In this document: positions 1 through 7,478 of the stretch, one piece after another
How positions within the stretch are numbered: the stretch's first letter is position 1
Layout: each line of letters opens with the position of its first letter
Source of the DNA: LC029 sp036676475
Lineage (GTDB): Bacteria > Bacillota > Bacilli > Aneurinibacillales > RAOX-1
NCBI GenBank assembly: GCA_036676475.1
Contig: JAKFCU010000092.1
Location: 1 to 64,000 of the forward strand
Length of the DNA stretch: 64,000 bases
Direction of reading: 5' to 3'
Program-made: the position numbers and the translations under genes
Notes under the pieces: generated by a model
Told to the model about the DNA's origin: nothing
Seen by the model: the letters and a program-made list of their open reading frames with translations, nothing else
Databases searched by the model: none

Positions 1-622
1 CATTATTTGGATCTGATCCGGAGCGGTTGCAAGCAATGAAGAAACATTGATTTTCAATCGCTCTTGCAATTAGCAGTGATCTCCAATGCGATAAACGGGG
101 AGCAGGCCATTCTGCAACAACGAATAAGCTTTGCGCCCCTTTTGCGGTATGTGCACGAATCCATTCTGGGAAACGAATATCATAGCATATTACTCCGCCA
201 AAAGTCCGATTATCCAGTTCGAATAACCCTTTCTCCTCACCTGCCTCGAGGTAAAGATGCTCATCCATCAATTTAAAAAGATGTAGTTTACTATATGATT
301 GAACAAGCTTTCCTTCATTATTGATGATCAGGAGAGTATTTTTAACTCCTTGATCACCTCGATTTGCCACCGAACCTCCGACAAAGTGAACTTGATATTT
401 TTTTGCAGCTTTCTTTAAAAAATCAATCGTTTTTTCTGCATTTCTGTCTGCAATGGTGTCAAGTCTTGTCAAATCATATCCTGTTGTCCATAACTCCGGT
501 AAAACAATGATATCAGGATTTTCTTCCATTGCTTTTTCGATTAGTTTTTCTGCATGTTGGTAGTTTTTAATTGGATCTCCAAAGGCAATATCCATTTGTA
601 AACAAGTTATTTTAATTTTCAC
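1..622 (-). CDS. mtnU: Carbon-nitrogen hydrolase, omega-amidase type (3' end outside window)
   Basis: Nitrilase-superfamily amidohydrolase, probably the omega-amidase that hydrolyses 2-oxo-4-methylthiobutyramide-type amides in methionine salvage. Reading the minus strand from a GTG at 622 gives an open frame of 207 codons that runs off the window. The Glu-Lys-Cys triad is visible: Glu in IVLPELWTTGYDL (about residue 45), Lys in SYSKLHLFKLMDEH (about 116) and Cys in GVICYDIRFPEW (about 150). A GAGGTG ribosome binding site lies 8 bases before the GTG. The sequence resembles Bacillus subtilis MtnU (YkrU) closely as I remember it. It is divergent from the flagellar genes to its right and no other methionine-salvage gene is in view, so the exact substrate is inferred from family resemblance. 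Confidence 0.85.
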   Translation of the reverse strand, partial: MKIKITCLQMDIAFGDPIKNYQHAEKLIEKAMEENPDIIVLPELWTTGYDLTRLDTIADRNAEKTIDFLKKAAKKYQVHFVGGSVANRGDQGVKNTLLIINNEGKLVQSYSKLHLFKLMDEHLYLEAGEEKGLFELDNRTFGGVICYDIRFPEWIRAHTAKGAQSLFVVAEWPAPRLSHWRSLLIARAIENQCFFIACNRSGSDPNN

Positions 623-737
623 CCTACTTCACCTCATTTGAAATTTCGGAATTTTTTCTTTACAAGCTGTCTTAAAAGTTATATCATTTGTGACTAGAAT
701 TCAACAACAAAATGAAATAAATAAAGCAGGTGACAAA

Positions 738-1217
738 ATGAAACAATTTCCAACATCGCAAATATTAAATAATCTCCCGAAGCAGTTTTTTGCTTCTTTA
801 GTAAAAAAGGTAGGGAAATACATTGAAGCAGGCTATGATGTAAAGTTGGCGGAGAACGGGGAGATTCTATTAACCAACAAAAACGACCCGGCTGATTTTT
901 CAAGTTCCACTCAACGAGTAGGATTGGTGGATATATCGAATCCACAGCTGCTGCAAAATGTCGGAGACAACCAATATGCGCTAAGAGAGGATGTTTTGGC
1001 AGAAGGGGCTACCCCTGATCGCTGGATTCGTCAGATAGACATGAATGCAGCAGGAACAGCTAAACTCCGACAAGGATTTCTAGAGGCTTCGAATGTGGAC
1101 CTGACCAAAGAAATGAGCGAGTTGATGATATCCCAGCGCGGATTTCAAATGAACTCCAGAGCCCTTTCCTTCGCTGATCAGATGATGGGAGTGGCCAATG
1201 GGATTATCAATCGATAA
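738..1217 (+). CDS. Truncated flagellar hook/rod-type protein (FlhP/FlgG-like C-terminus)
   Basis: The last 90 residues are a typical Flg_bbr_C region of a distal-rod or hook-basal-body protein of the FlhO/FlhP/FlgG group: LVDISNPQLLQNVGDNQYAL, then a glycine/alanine-rich link, VRQGFLEASNVDL-like RQGFLEASNVDLTKEMS and ISQRGFQMNSRALSFADQM. The usual N-terminal rod domain, which starts like MLRGLYTATAGM and contains NNIANVNT, is missing; it is replaced by about 65 residues (MKQFPTSQILNNLPKQFF...) that I do not recognise. The ATG at 738 follows AGGTGACAAA. About 159 residues, roughly 60 percent of the family length. It may be a deletion derivative or non-functional. It lies directly upstream of fliW and may be co-transcribed with it. 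Confidence 0.7.
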   Translation: MKQFPTSQILNNLPKQFFASLVKKVGKYIEAGYDVKLAENGEILLTNKNDPADFSSSTQRVGLVDISNPQLLQNVGDNQYALREDVLAEGATPDRWIRQIDMNAAGTAKLRQGFLEASNVDLTKEMSELMISQRGFQMNSRALSFADQMMGVANGIINR

Positions 1218-1256
1218 GACGAACTGGGAAAAAATGCATGAAGGGAAGAAGCGAGT

Positions 1257-1691
1257 ATGAAAATATCTACCCTGTTATTTGGTGAGATTGAAATCAAAAA
1301 TGAGCAAATGATTGATTTTCCTTTGGGTATACCGGGTTTTCCGCAGGAACAGCAATTTGTCTTTCTGCAAATTCCAGACACCCCATTCACCAGCATGCAA
1401 TCCGTTACAAGTCAAGTCCATTTTTTTGTGATCAACCCCTTTGAGTTTTTCAAAGAATATGAATTTGAAATTCCTGACCTGGTGATTGAATTTTTGCAAA
1501 TTGAACGTCCGGAAAACGTGGTCACCTGGTCAATCGTCGCCTTAAAGGACGACATTGCCCAATCCACCGCTAATATGCAAGCGCCTGTCATCGTGAATAG
1601 CCAATCGCGAAAAGGGAAACAGCTGGTCTTAAATCAGTATCAGATCCGCCAGCCCATCTTCCCGTCAACGCCTGTGGCATTACTCGGATAG
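1257..1691 (+). CDS. fliW: Flagellar assembly factor FliW
   Basis: FliW binds CsrA and releases it from the flagellin mRNA, and is itself titrated by unexported flagellin, so flagellin translation follows export. The 144-residue product has the family signatures: an N-terminal GEIEIKNEQMIDFPLGIPGFP followed by QFVFLQIPDTPFTSMQS, and a C-terminal PVIVNSQSRKGKQLVLNQYQIR. The length is normal for the family. It sits 12 bases before csrA and upstream of hag, the arrangement expected for the partner-switch module. Confidence 0.95.
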   Translation: MKISTLLFGEIEIKNEQMIDFPLGIPGFPQEQQFVFLQIPDTPFTSMQSVTSQVHFFVINPFEFFKEYEFEIPDLVIEFLQIERPENVVTWSIVALKDDIAQSTANMQAPVIVNSQSRKGKQLVLNQYQIRQPIFPSTPVALLG

Positions 1692-1703
1692 GGGGTCAGG
1701 CAC

Positions 1704-1958
1704 ATGTTAGTATTAAGCCGCAGAAAAAACCAATCGATCATGATCGGGGATGACATCGAGATCACCATCGCCGCCATCGACGGGGATCAGGTAAAAATAG
1801 GCATTAATGCCCCCAAGCACGTGGAAATCCATCGGAAAGAGGTGTATTTGGCGATTCAGGAGGCGAATCGGGAGGCGATGAGTGTGGTGGGGAAGGTGGA
1901 TTTGAAGGGGATTCTGGGGTTGTTGGGGAGGAAAGTGAGTAGGGGGGAAGAGGGGTAG
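1704..1958 (+). CDS. csrA: Translational regulator CsrA
   Basis: Small RNA-binding homodimer that blocks flagellin translation by binding GGA motifs over the ribosome binding site. The N-terminus MLVLSRRKNQSIMIGDDIEI and the core VKIGINAPKHVEIHRKEVY are canonical, including the RNA-contacting N-terminal Leu-Ser-Arg and the Arg at position 44-45. At 84 residues it is longer than the usual 60-75; the extra C-terminal tail (EANREAMSVVGKVDL and beyond) is rich in glycine and arginine. A GGGGTCAGGCAC segment supplies the ribosome binding site. Probably translated with fliW. The likely target hairpin lies at 2139-2152 in front of hag. Confidence 0.95.
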   Translation: MLVLSRRKNQSIMIGDDIEITIAAIDGDQVKIGINAPKHVEIHRKEVYLAIQEANREAMSVVGKVDLKGILGLLGRKVSRGEEG

Positions 1959-1990
1959 GGCCTATCCGAAAGGAGGGCTTTATTTTTTTG
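1957..1990 (+). terminator. Weak terminator after csrA
   Basis: A short imperfect hairpin with a GAAA loop (GCCTATCC-GAAA-GGAGGGC) is followed by a run of T residues. Pairing is poor in the middle, so termination may be partial. Confidence 0.4.
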
Positions 1991-2035
1991 CGCTTGCCCC
2001 CAAAGAAAGATATTAAAAAAATAATAGAGAAGCTA

Positions 2036-2063
2036 TAAACAAATGACTAATGGTTTCCGATAA
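2036..2063 (+). promoter_or_regulatory. Sigma-D (sigma-28) promoter of hag
   Basis: TAAA at 2036-2039, a 16-base spacer, then TCCGATAA at 2056-2063, one base from the usual GCCGATAA/T -10 of sigma-D. It predicts a leader of about 110 bases before the flagellin start. Confidence 0.75.
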
Positions 2064-2138
2064 ATAAAGTGTAAGGAAAATCAATTAAGAATCCGAGCGC
2101 GCGACGGAGTTCATTTGGTTTTACCTAAAAAAATCTAA

Positions 2139-2172
2139 CCACATGGATGTGGGAGAAAAATATCAAGGAGGA
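2139..2172 (+). promoter_or_regulatory. CsrA binding hairpin and SD site in the hag leader
   Basis: CCACATGGATGTGG at 2139-2152 forms a hairpin with the GGA in the loop and matches the CsrA consensus ACARGGAUGU at nine of ten positions. A second GGA lies in the ribosome binding site AAGGAGGA at 2165-2172. This two-site arrangement is that described for CsrA repression of hag in Bacillus subtilis; binding here is inferred. Confidence 0.75.
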
Positions 2173-2180
2173 AAAATAAA

Positions 2181-3422
2181 ATGAGAATTAATCACAATAT
2201 TACTTCACTTAACACGTATCGTCAGTTGTCTACCAATAGTACAAATCAATCTAAGTCTATTGAAAAGTTATCTTCTGGTCTTCGTATTAATAAGGCTGGT
2301 GACGATGCAGCAGGTCTAGCGATCTCTGAAAAGATGAGAGGTCAGATTCGTGGTTTGGATCAAGCTTCTCGTAACTCTCAAGATGGTATTTCTTTAATAC
2401 AGACTGCAGAGGGTGCGTTGAACGAAACTCATTCCATTTTGCAGCGTATGCGTGAATTGGCTGTTCAATCTTCAAATGATACAAATACAGCTCAAGATCG
2501 TGATAACATTCAAGATGAAGTTAACCAACTTGGTGAAGAAATTCAACGTATTGCTGAGCAAACTGAATTTAACACTAAGAAAGTTCTTAATGGTGATATG
2601 GGCTCTGCAGTAAGTGCTGCTACAACTCAAGTCCTTACAGGTGACTTAGAAAACACAATGGCAGATGCTACCACTTTAAATAGTTTACTAGATGCTAATG
2701 GAAACAATCTCCAAATAGCAAATGGCGATGTTGTTACAATGTCTTGGTCGATTAATGGTACTCAGCATACATCATCATTTACAGTAACTGATATAACAAC
2801 TGACGCTTTAAGTGATATAACTGATACTATGGTTACTGAGGGTTCAGTAGCTTCGGTTGCTACTGCTGCTGGTAATATGGTAGTAACTGCAGATGCTGCT
2901 GGTACTGCCGCTCAAATTAATGGTTTATCATTTGAAGTTAAGAGTTCTGCTGGAGTACGTAAAGAAGCAGCTTCAAATGCACTATCCAACTTTTCAACAA
3001 CAACTGAAGCTAAAGATATACGTGCTGAGGGAAGTGCAGATTTCCAAATTGGTTCGAATCAAGGACAAACTCTAAATCTATCTATAAACGATATGAGAGC
3101 TGATACTCTTGGTGTTAGAAATCTTCAAGTAGGCACAAAGAGCCAAGCTGGTACTGCAATTAGTGTATTAGATGAAGCTATTCAAACAGTTTCTGCTGAA
3201 CGTTCTAAATTAGGTGCAACTCAAAATCGTTTAGAGCACACTATCAACAACTTGAATACATCTTCTGAAAACCTAACAGCTGCTGAATCTCGTGTACGTG
3301 ACGTAGACATGGCTAAGGAAATGATGGAGCAAACCAAGAACTCTATTCTTGCTCAAGCTGCACAAGCTATGCTTGCACAAGCTAACCAACAACCTCAAGG
3401 GGTACTTCAGTTACTTCGTTAA
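2181..3422 (+). CDS. hag: Flagellin (intact)
   Basis: Main filament protein, exported by the flagellar type III system. The N-terminal D0/D1 region (MRINHNITSLNTYRQLS, SSGLRINKAGDDAAGLAISE) and the C-terminal D1/D0 region (RLEHTINNLNTSSENLTAAES, ending QPQGVLQLLR) are intact. Between about residues 150 and 300 lies a variable, Thr/Ala/Asp-rich surface region. 413 residues. The gene has an AAGGAGGA ribosome binding site, a sigma-D promoter, a CsrA-type leader and a strong terminator, so it is a monocistronic, highly expressed gene. Its 3' end closely resembles that of the broken paralogue at 3501-5167. Confidence 0.97.
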   Translation: MRINHNITSLNTYRQLSTNSTNQSKSIEKLSSGLRINKAGDDAAGLAISEKMRGQIRGLDQASRNSQDGISLIQTAEGALNETHSILQRMRELAVQSSNDTNTAQDRDNIQDEVNQLGEEIQRIAEQTEFNTKKVLNGDMGSAVSAATTQVLTGDLENTMADATTLNSLLDANGNNLQIANGDVVTMSWSINGTQHTSSFTVTDITTDALSDITDTMVTEGSVASVATAAGNMVVTADAAGTAAQINGLSFEVKSSAGVRKEAASNALSNFSTTTEAKDIRAEGSADFQIGSNQGQTLNLSINDMRADTLGVRNLQVGTKSQAGTAISVLDEAIQTVSAERSKLGATQNRLEHTINNLNTSSENLTAAESRVRDVDMAKEMMEQTKNSILAQAAQAMLAQANQQPQGVLQLLR

Positions 3423-3441
3423 TATTAGTCGCTTTCGCAAA

Positions 3442-3474
3442 AGAGATCTTAGTTTTTTACTAAGGTCTCTTTTT
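3442..3474 (+). terminator. hag terminator
   Basis: AGAGATCTTAGT and ACTAAGGTCTCT form a 12-base stem (one G-T pair) around a T-rich loop and end in TTTTT. Confidence 0.9.
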
Positions 3475-3500
3475 AAATACCCTATGTGGAGGTTGGCAGC

Positions 3501-5167
3501 ATGCGTATCAATCATAATACTGCTGCTTTGAACACTTATAATGGGCTTTCGAAAGTTACTAATCAAGGAATGAAATCTCTTGAAAAACTTTCAAGTGGCT
3601 TGCGAATTAATCAAGCAGGAGACGATGCAGCGGGTTTAGCTATATCTGAAAAAATGAGGGGACAAATTCGAGGAATAAGTAGGCTTCTCGAAACTCTCAA
3701 GATGCTATTTCGATGATTCAAACGGCTGAAGGAGCTTCAGCTGTTGTTCATGAAATGTTACAACGAGGTAGGGAATTGGCAGTTCAGGCAGCAACCGACA
3801 CGTTGACGGATTCAGATAGAAATGCTTTAAATGATGAATTAACTCAATTAAAAGAACAAATTAGTAAAGTGGCTAATGATACGGAATTTAACACAATTAA
3901 GATGCTGAATAAAGGATCTTTCTTCAGGGAATGCAGCCTTGGTCTCTACGATAAAGGATCGATTAGCAAATTGGATTGACGATTCTTTGAGCGTCATTAA
4001 TGTTAATCTCGGACTAGATATTACCTTTGGTACGCCGAAGGATATGAAAGTAGAGTTTTATGAAGATCCATCAGGTTCTGCTGCAGCTTCTATGGGAACA
4101 AATGATGGGGGTAACTCTCTAATTTTACGTTTGAATATGAGTAAAGTCAGTCAAGTCTATGACTCTACTGACGATGGTTGGGGACAAGTGGACGCCTTGG
4201 TAGCTCATGAAGTGGTTCATGCCTTACAATTTACAAAGATGTCAGAAACGTTAAGTGGTGGAATTGATACATGGTTCATTGAAGGTATGGCAACATCTAT
4301 ACAAGGGGGTGTCACGTTCTTAAATGATCACACTCCATTCAGTAGTGCTTCTATACCAACAGGGGCAACTTGGACAGGAGACTATGGTTCAGCGTATGCC
4401 GCTGTTATGACATTACATGAGATTACAACAGGTGGTTTAGGAGCGATTATTGATAGATTGGAAGCAGGAGATACATTAAGCGAAGCTATCGCTTCCACCA
4501 CTCAAGCGGATACAGGAGAAATTTCGGGCGTTACAGATTTTAATAATGCTCTAACAGCAGCAGCGGATTTTGCCTCGTGGTTTAACACTAATGCCAATGT
4601 TAATACGTATCTCGATAGCAGTACCGATTTTACAAACCCAATCGGTACAATTGCTTAGGTCAAGGTGCTATTCGATCTGCTGTTACTACTTGGGAAGATG
4701 TAATAACAAATAATACTACAACTGAAAATGGAGCACCATTCAATTATATTTTTACTGATTCAAACAATATAGGTGATATGGTTACTTTCCAAATTGGAGC
4801 GAATACAGGACAAACCATTGAGCTGTCTACCGTTGATATTTCTTCTGAGGGACTATCAATCAATAGTGCAGATTTGTCATCTGTAACAAATGCCAATCAG
4901 GCAATAGGGATTTTAGATGCTGCGATAGGCAAAGTCTCCACAATTCGTAGTACATTTGGAGCTGTACAGAATCGGCTAGAACACACCATTAATAATCTAA
5001 TGAATGCTGAAGAAAATCTAACGGCTGCGGAATCTCGTATCCGTGACGTTGATATGGCTAAAGAAATGATGGAGCAAACGAAGAATTCTATCCTTGCTCA
5101 AGCCGCTCAAGCTATGTTGGCTCAAGCTAACCAACAGCCACAAGGGGTACTTCAGTTACTTCGTTAA
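3501..5167 (+). pseudogene. Flagellin with inserted metallopeptidase domain (flagellinolysin type), three frameshifts
   Basis: The 5' part (3501-3912) encodes a flagellin N-terminus (MRINHNTAALNTYNGLS, LRINQAGDDAAGLAISE), the 3' part (about 4650-5167) a flagellin C-terminus ending QPQGVLQLLR, and the middle a zinc-peptidase domain. The peptidase has HEVVH at 4206-4220 and, 20 residues later, Glu 4281-4283 in WFIEGMAT, the HExxH...E layout of gluzincins. This is the architecture described for flagellinolysin, where a peptidase sits in the hypervariable surface region so the filament is proteolytic. The frame is broken three times: one base missing near 3684 (IS-QASRNSQ expected), one extra near 3917, one missing T near 4655. 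Correcting these restores about 550 continuous residues. Catalytic residues are all still present, so decay looks recent. Sequencing errors are the alternative. Confidence 0.85.
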
Positions 5168-5201
5168 TTCAGTTACTTCGTTAGTCTTGAATCAATACTT
5201 G

Positions 5202-5233
5202 TGAACTCTAGAGTCTCTAGGGTTCCCTTTTTA
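5202..5233 (+). terminator. Terminator after the flagellinolysin pseudogene
   Basis: GAACTCTAG and CTAGGGTTC form an imperfect stem followed by CCTTTTT. A diverged copy occurs at about 7113-7141 after the third flagellin remnant. Just before it, a 16-base segment at the flagellin 3' end (5151-5166) is duplicated at 5168-5183. Confidence 0.6.
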
Positions 5234-5261
5234 CTAACATCTTAGAAAATAGGCATATACG

Positions 5262-5629
5262 ATGGAAAAGTATCTAGACATCATGAAAAGAACCATTGAG
5301 TTGTCCGAAACCTGCTTGGAAGGGCTGGAGCATATCAAAGGAGAATTGAATGAAGGTCGATTTGAAGAAACGATACAACTAATGAATGATGTAGTAACAG
5401 CCTTTTCTCAGATGGAAAACTCCATTAAATCTATTTTCCCTACATTGCTTTCCAATCACATTGAATCACTGACTCATTCCCTTAGAAACGCATTTGAACA
5501 TATGGTTACTGCTTACGAATAAGGACAAGCTGGAAGACGTTGGAGATATTCCAATTCACTCTCTTACCTGCCTATAAGAAGTGGAAAGACGAGGTAGAGA
5601 AAGTATTCCATCCCTATGTAGTGTCATAA
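5262..5629 (+). pseudogene. Helical flagellum-associated protein of unknown function, frameshifted
   Basis: I do not recognise this family. The first 86 residues (MEKYLDIMKRTIELSETCLEG...) are open and predicted largely helical, acidic and chaperone-like; they stop at 5520-5522. In another frame the sequence continues as KTLEIFQFTLLPAYKKWKD, then EVEKVFHPYVVS and a stop at 5627-5629, which reads as the natural C-terminus, so at least one indel lies between about 5517 and 5560. The intact form would be about 120 residues. A partial second copy exists at 7160-7253, again directly after a flagellin 3' end, suggesting a flagellin-linked accessory protein. A shorter functional product cannot be excluded. 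Confidence 0.6.
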
Positions 5630-5659
5630 AAGTAGATTAGCAAAAGAGGTGAAATGACT

Positions 5660-5853
5660 ATGGACACTTCGGCTTTATCGATGTCGTTGAGTCAAGCTAG
5701 GATGATACAAGAAGCTATACTTCCGTGATGAAAATAGCCATGGATTCAGCAAAAACAATTGCGGCTAATTTAACGGATATGTTAGGTCAAAACAAGGCTA
5801 TGGAGCAAGCTGTTCAACCGCATTTAGGTTCTAAGCTGGATATTCAGGTTTAA
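5660..5853 (+). pseudogene. YjfB-like putative motility protein, frameshifted
   Basis: Starts MDTSALSMSLSQARMIQEA after GAGGTGAAATGACT, then a frameshift near 5718-5724 and continues VMKIAMDSAKTIAANLTDML to PHLGSKLDIQV. The pattern (MD..ALSM.LSQ, VMKMAMD.AK, HP.LG..LDI at the end) is that of the small YjfB family, often encoded next to flagellar genes and of unknown function. One base is missing. An intact relative lies at 31805-32014. Confidence 0.7.
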
Positions 5854-5879
5854 ACATAATCTATATTTGTGAGGTGTCA

Positions 5880-6239
5880 ATGATGGTAGACAGATTAAAT
5901 GCAGGAGTACCCTCATTGTTGAATAAAGTTTACAAACCATCTGAAGTGGATCAACCATTGAACTTGGAAAAGTTGAGTAGAAATATTGAAAAACTAATCG
6001 CAGAGAAGGAACCTACGAAGAAAGAATTGGAATATTCTGTTCAACGAGTAAACCAGTCTTTGATATTAGTGAATACCGCATTGGAGATCTCTTTGGACAA
6101 AGAGGTCGATGACAAAGTAGTACGAGTGCTTAACACCCAGTCGGGGGAAGTCATTCGACAAATTCCATCCAAGGAGTTTTTGGAATGGGAAAAGGAGTAC
6201 GCAAAGCTTTTAGGGATGCTTTTGGACAAGAGAGTTTAA
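5880..6239 (+). CDS. flaG: FlaG family flagellar protein (paralogue 1)
   Basis: FlaG proteins influence filament length; the mechanism is not settled. The C-terminal half carries the family signature VVRVLNTQSGEVIRQIPSKE followed by a helix ending LLGMLLDKRV. The N-terminal 50 residues are variable, as usual. 119 residues; ATG at 5880 follows GTGAGGTGTCA (an upstream GTG at 5874 is possible but lies in the ribosome binding site). It is one of the few intact genes in the decayed 3.5-7.2 kb segment. A second FlaG is at 42200-42559. Confidence 0.75.
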   Translation: MMVDRLNAGVPSLLNKVYKPSEVDQPLNLEKLSRNIEKLIAEKEPTKKELEYSVQRVNQSLILVNTALEISLDKEVDDKVVRVLNTQSGEVIRQIPSKEFLEWEKEYAKLLGMLLDKRV

Positions 6240-6379
6240 TTGACACTCTTATTATCAACTCAAGTTTCAGTATATTTCATTCACAATTTATGGTAATTAA
6301 AAGTGAATATATATATACTAGAATGGGCATGTGTATATCGTTCGATCACTGAGGACTTCTCTTCGGAAAAGTCCTTTTT
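6240..6379 (+). terminator. Gap with terminator after flaG paralogue
   Basis: AT-rich gap without a gene. At 6351-6379 AGGACTT and AAGTCCT form a stem followed by TTTTT, a simple intrinsic terminator. Confidence 0.7.
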
Positions 6380-6409
6380 GATTTGTCTCAAAATTGGAGG
6401 TGGGATAAA

Positions 6410-6790
6410 ATGCAGGTCATTAAAGGGTTTCTTGATTTGTAACTACTTCGTGAGAATGCCACACTAACTAGCTCATTTCTAAAATACCTGGAAACAGAGT
6501 GGATGGAGTTTTACGAAGCATACTCTGATGGTGAGCCGCTAGAAGAATTCAGCCTAGAGATGTATGGGATGCTCATTGTGTTGGAGTCAGGTGAAAGCCT
6601 TTCAGAAGGCATTGGCAACACTATATTTCCAGAGTATGTGGAGAGGATTTCCCTAGAAAATGTGGATATCTACCGCATGTATGTAATGGAAGCGGAGGAT
6701 TATGGCCAGCTCTACTACTCGATCGTCGAAACGTTAGATGATGAATTAGAAGCGTTCTTAGAAGAGTACGCAGCAATGAATGAAAGATAA
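6410..6790 (+). pseudogene. Acidic hypothetical protein with an early stop codon
   Basis: An ATG at 6410 after GGAGGTGGGATAAA is followed by ten codons and an in-frame TAA at 6440-6442; the same frame then stays open for 115 codons to 6790. The product is strongly acidic (many Glu, Asp, Tyr) and predicted helical, with no motif I recognise. The good ribosome binding site at the distal start and the unbroken frame after the stop suggest a nonsense mutation (for example CAA to TAA). A start at 6503 (MEFYEAYSDGEPLEE) gives 95 residues but has no clear ribosome binding site. Confidence 0.5.
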
Positions 6791-6793
6791 ACT

Positions 6794-6833
6794 GCCTCAA
6801 TCTCAATAAGGAGATTGAGGCTATTTCTATTTT
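6794..6833 (+). terminator. Terminator
   Basis: Perfect 11-base stem GCCTCAATCTC / GAGATTGAGGC with a 6-base loop, followed by TATTTCTATTTT. Confidence 0.85.
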
Positions 6834-6850
6834 AAGGGGAGGTAAAGAAA

Positions 6851-7089
6851 ATGTACATCGAAAATACTGCAAACATGCTTGCGGGCAATAAACAAGCTAA
6901 GCGAGTAGATATTGTGAAATTGAAAATGGTGAAGGAATCCAGTCTGCTCTATCCGCAACGAGACGTGAAGTCCCCAGGTCCTAACAGAACGAAAGGTGCT
7001 GAGGGTGAAGATATAGTCTATTCTGCAACTGAAAGGTACAGCGGCAAAGCAAGCCAACCAACAACCTCAAGGGGTACTTCAGTTACTAC
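6851..7089 (+). pseudogene. Unrecognised N-terminus joined to the tail of a third flagellin
   Basis: An ATG at 6851 (MYIENTANMLAGNKQAKRVD...) after AGGGGAGGTAAAG opens a frame of about 65 residues that I do not recognise. From about 7048 another frame encodes QANQQPQGVLQLLR and a stop at 7087-7089, identical to the end of both flagellins upstream. So the 3' end of a flagellin gene has been joined to unrelated sequence by deletion or duplication. The 6851 frame itself reads through to 7153. Neither part looks functional. Confidence 0.55.
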
Positions 7090-7159
7090 GTTAATTTTAA
7101 ATCAATACAAGGGGACTCTAGATTCTAGGGAGCCCTTTTTACTAGCATCCTAGAAAAGA

Positions 7160-7253
7160 GTCGTAAACAATAGAAAGGTACCTAGACATCATGAAAAAAA
7201 CAATTGAATTGACCGATACCTGCTTGGAAGGACTGAGGCATATCAGGGAGTAG
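7160..7253 (+). pseudogene. Partial second copy of the 5262 helical gene
   Basis: The DNA parallels 5258-5350 closely: the start codon of the first copy corresponds to AATAGAAAGG here, then KTIELTDTCLEGLRHIRE ends at a stop at 7251-7253. Together with the flagellin tail just upstream it shows that the flagellin 3' end, terminator and this gene were duplicated as one block. Confidence 0.7.
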
Positions 7254-7394
7254 AAGTAGTTTTTCTTTCTTAAACAGTATATCGATTTTCGTCAAACCAG
7301 TAGGAATATCTTTCCGTAATAGGTACATAGACCTATTTACACTATTACTTTCGGCATAATATGATAATTTATAACAAAAGTACCAAGTGAAAAG
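7254..7394. other. Gap upstream of the first riboswitch
   Basis: AT-rich sequence without a gene. The promoter for the riboswitch transcript must lie here; a TTTACA-like segment near 7335 and TAATATGATAATTT near 7357-7370 are candidates but not convincing. Confidence 0.3.
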
Positions 7395-7477
7395 GGCAAA
7401 TCATGGGAAACCATGAGACGCAAAGCCAAGGGCCTGACCCACGTGATTTTACGTTATGTGGATGGTAGCCGGTTGCC
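7395..7477 (+). ncRNA. Cyclic di-GMP-I (GEMM-I) riboswitch aptamer
   Basis: The conserved core is visible: GGCAAA at the 5' side, a GAAA-loop hairpin (CATGG-GAAA-CCATG), GACGCAAAGCCAAGGGCCT, a second arm, and GGTAGCCGGTTGCC at the 3' side, where GGCAA pairs with TTGCC as P1. This is the class I c-di-GMP sensor. It precedes a terminator at 7505-7528 and the giant Fn3 protein. Confidence 0.93.
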
Positions 7478-7478
7478 A

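Noticed and set aside
3939..4658. Reading the HEVVH frame as a stand-alone metalloprotease gene
   Set aside because: It has no ribosome binding site or signal peptide, and flagellin coding sequence continues on both sides once single-base shifts are allowed.
3501..5167. Programmed ribosomal frameshifting in the flagellinolysin gene
   Set aside because: Three shifts in both directions would be needed and I see no slippery heptamer with a downstream structure; neighbouring genes are also damaged.
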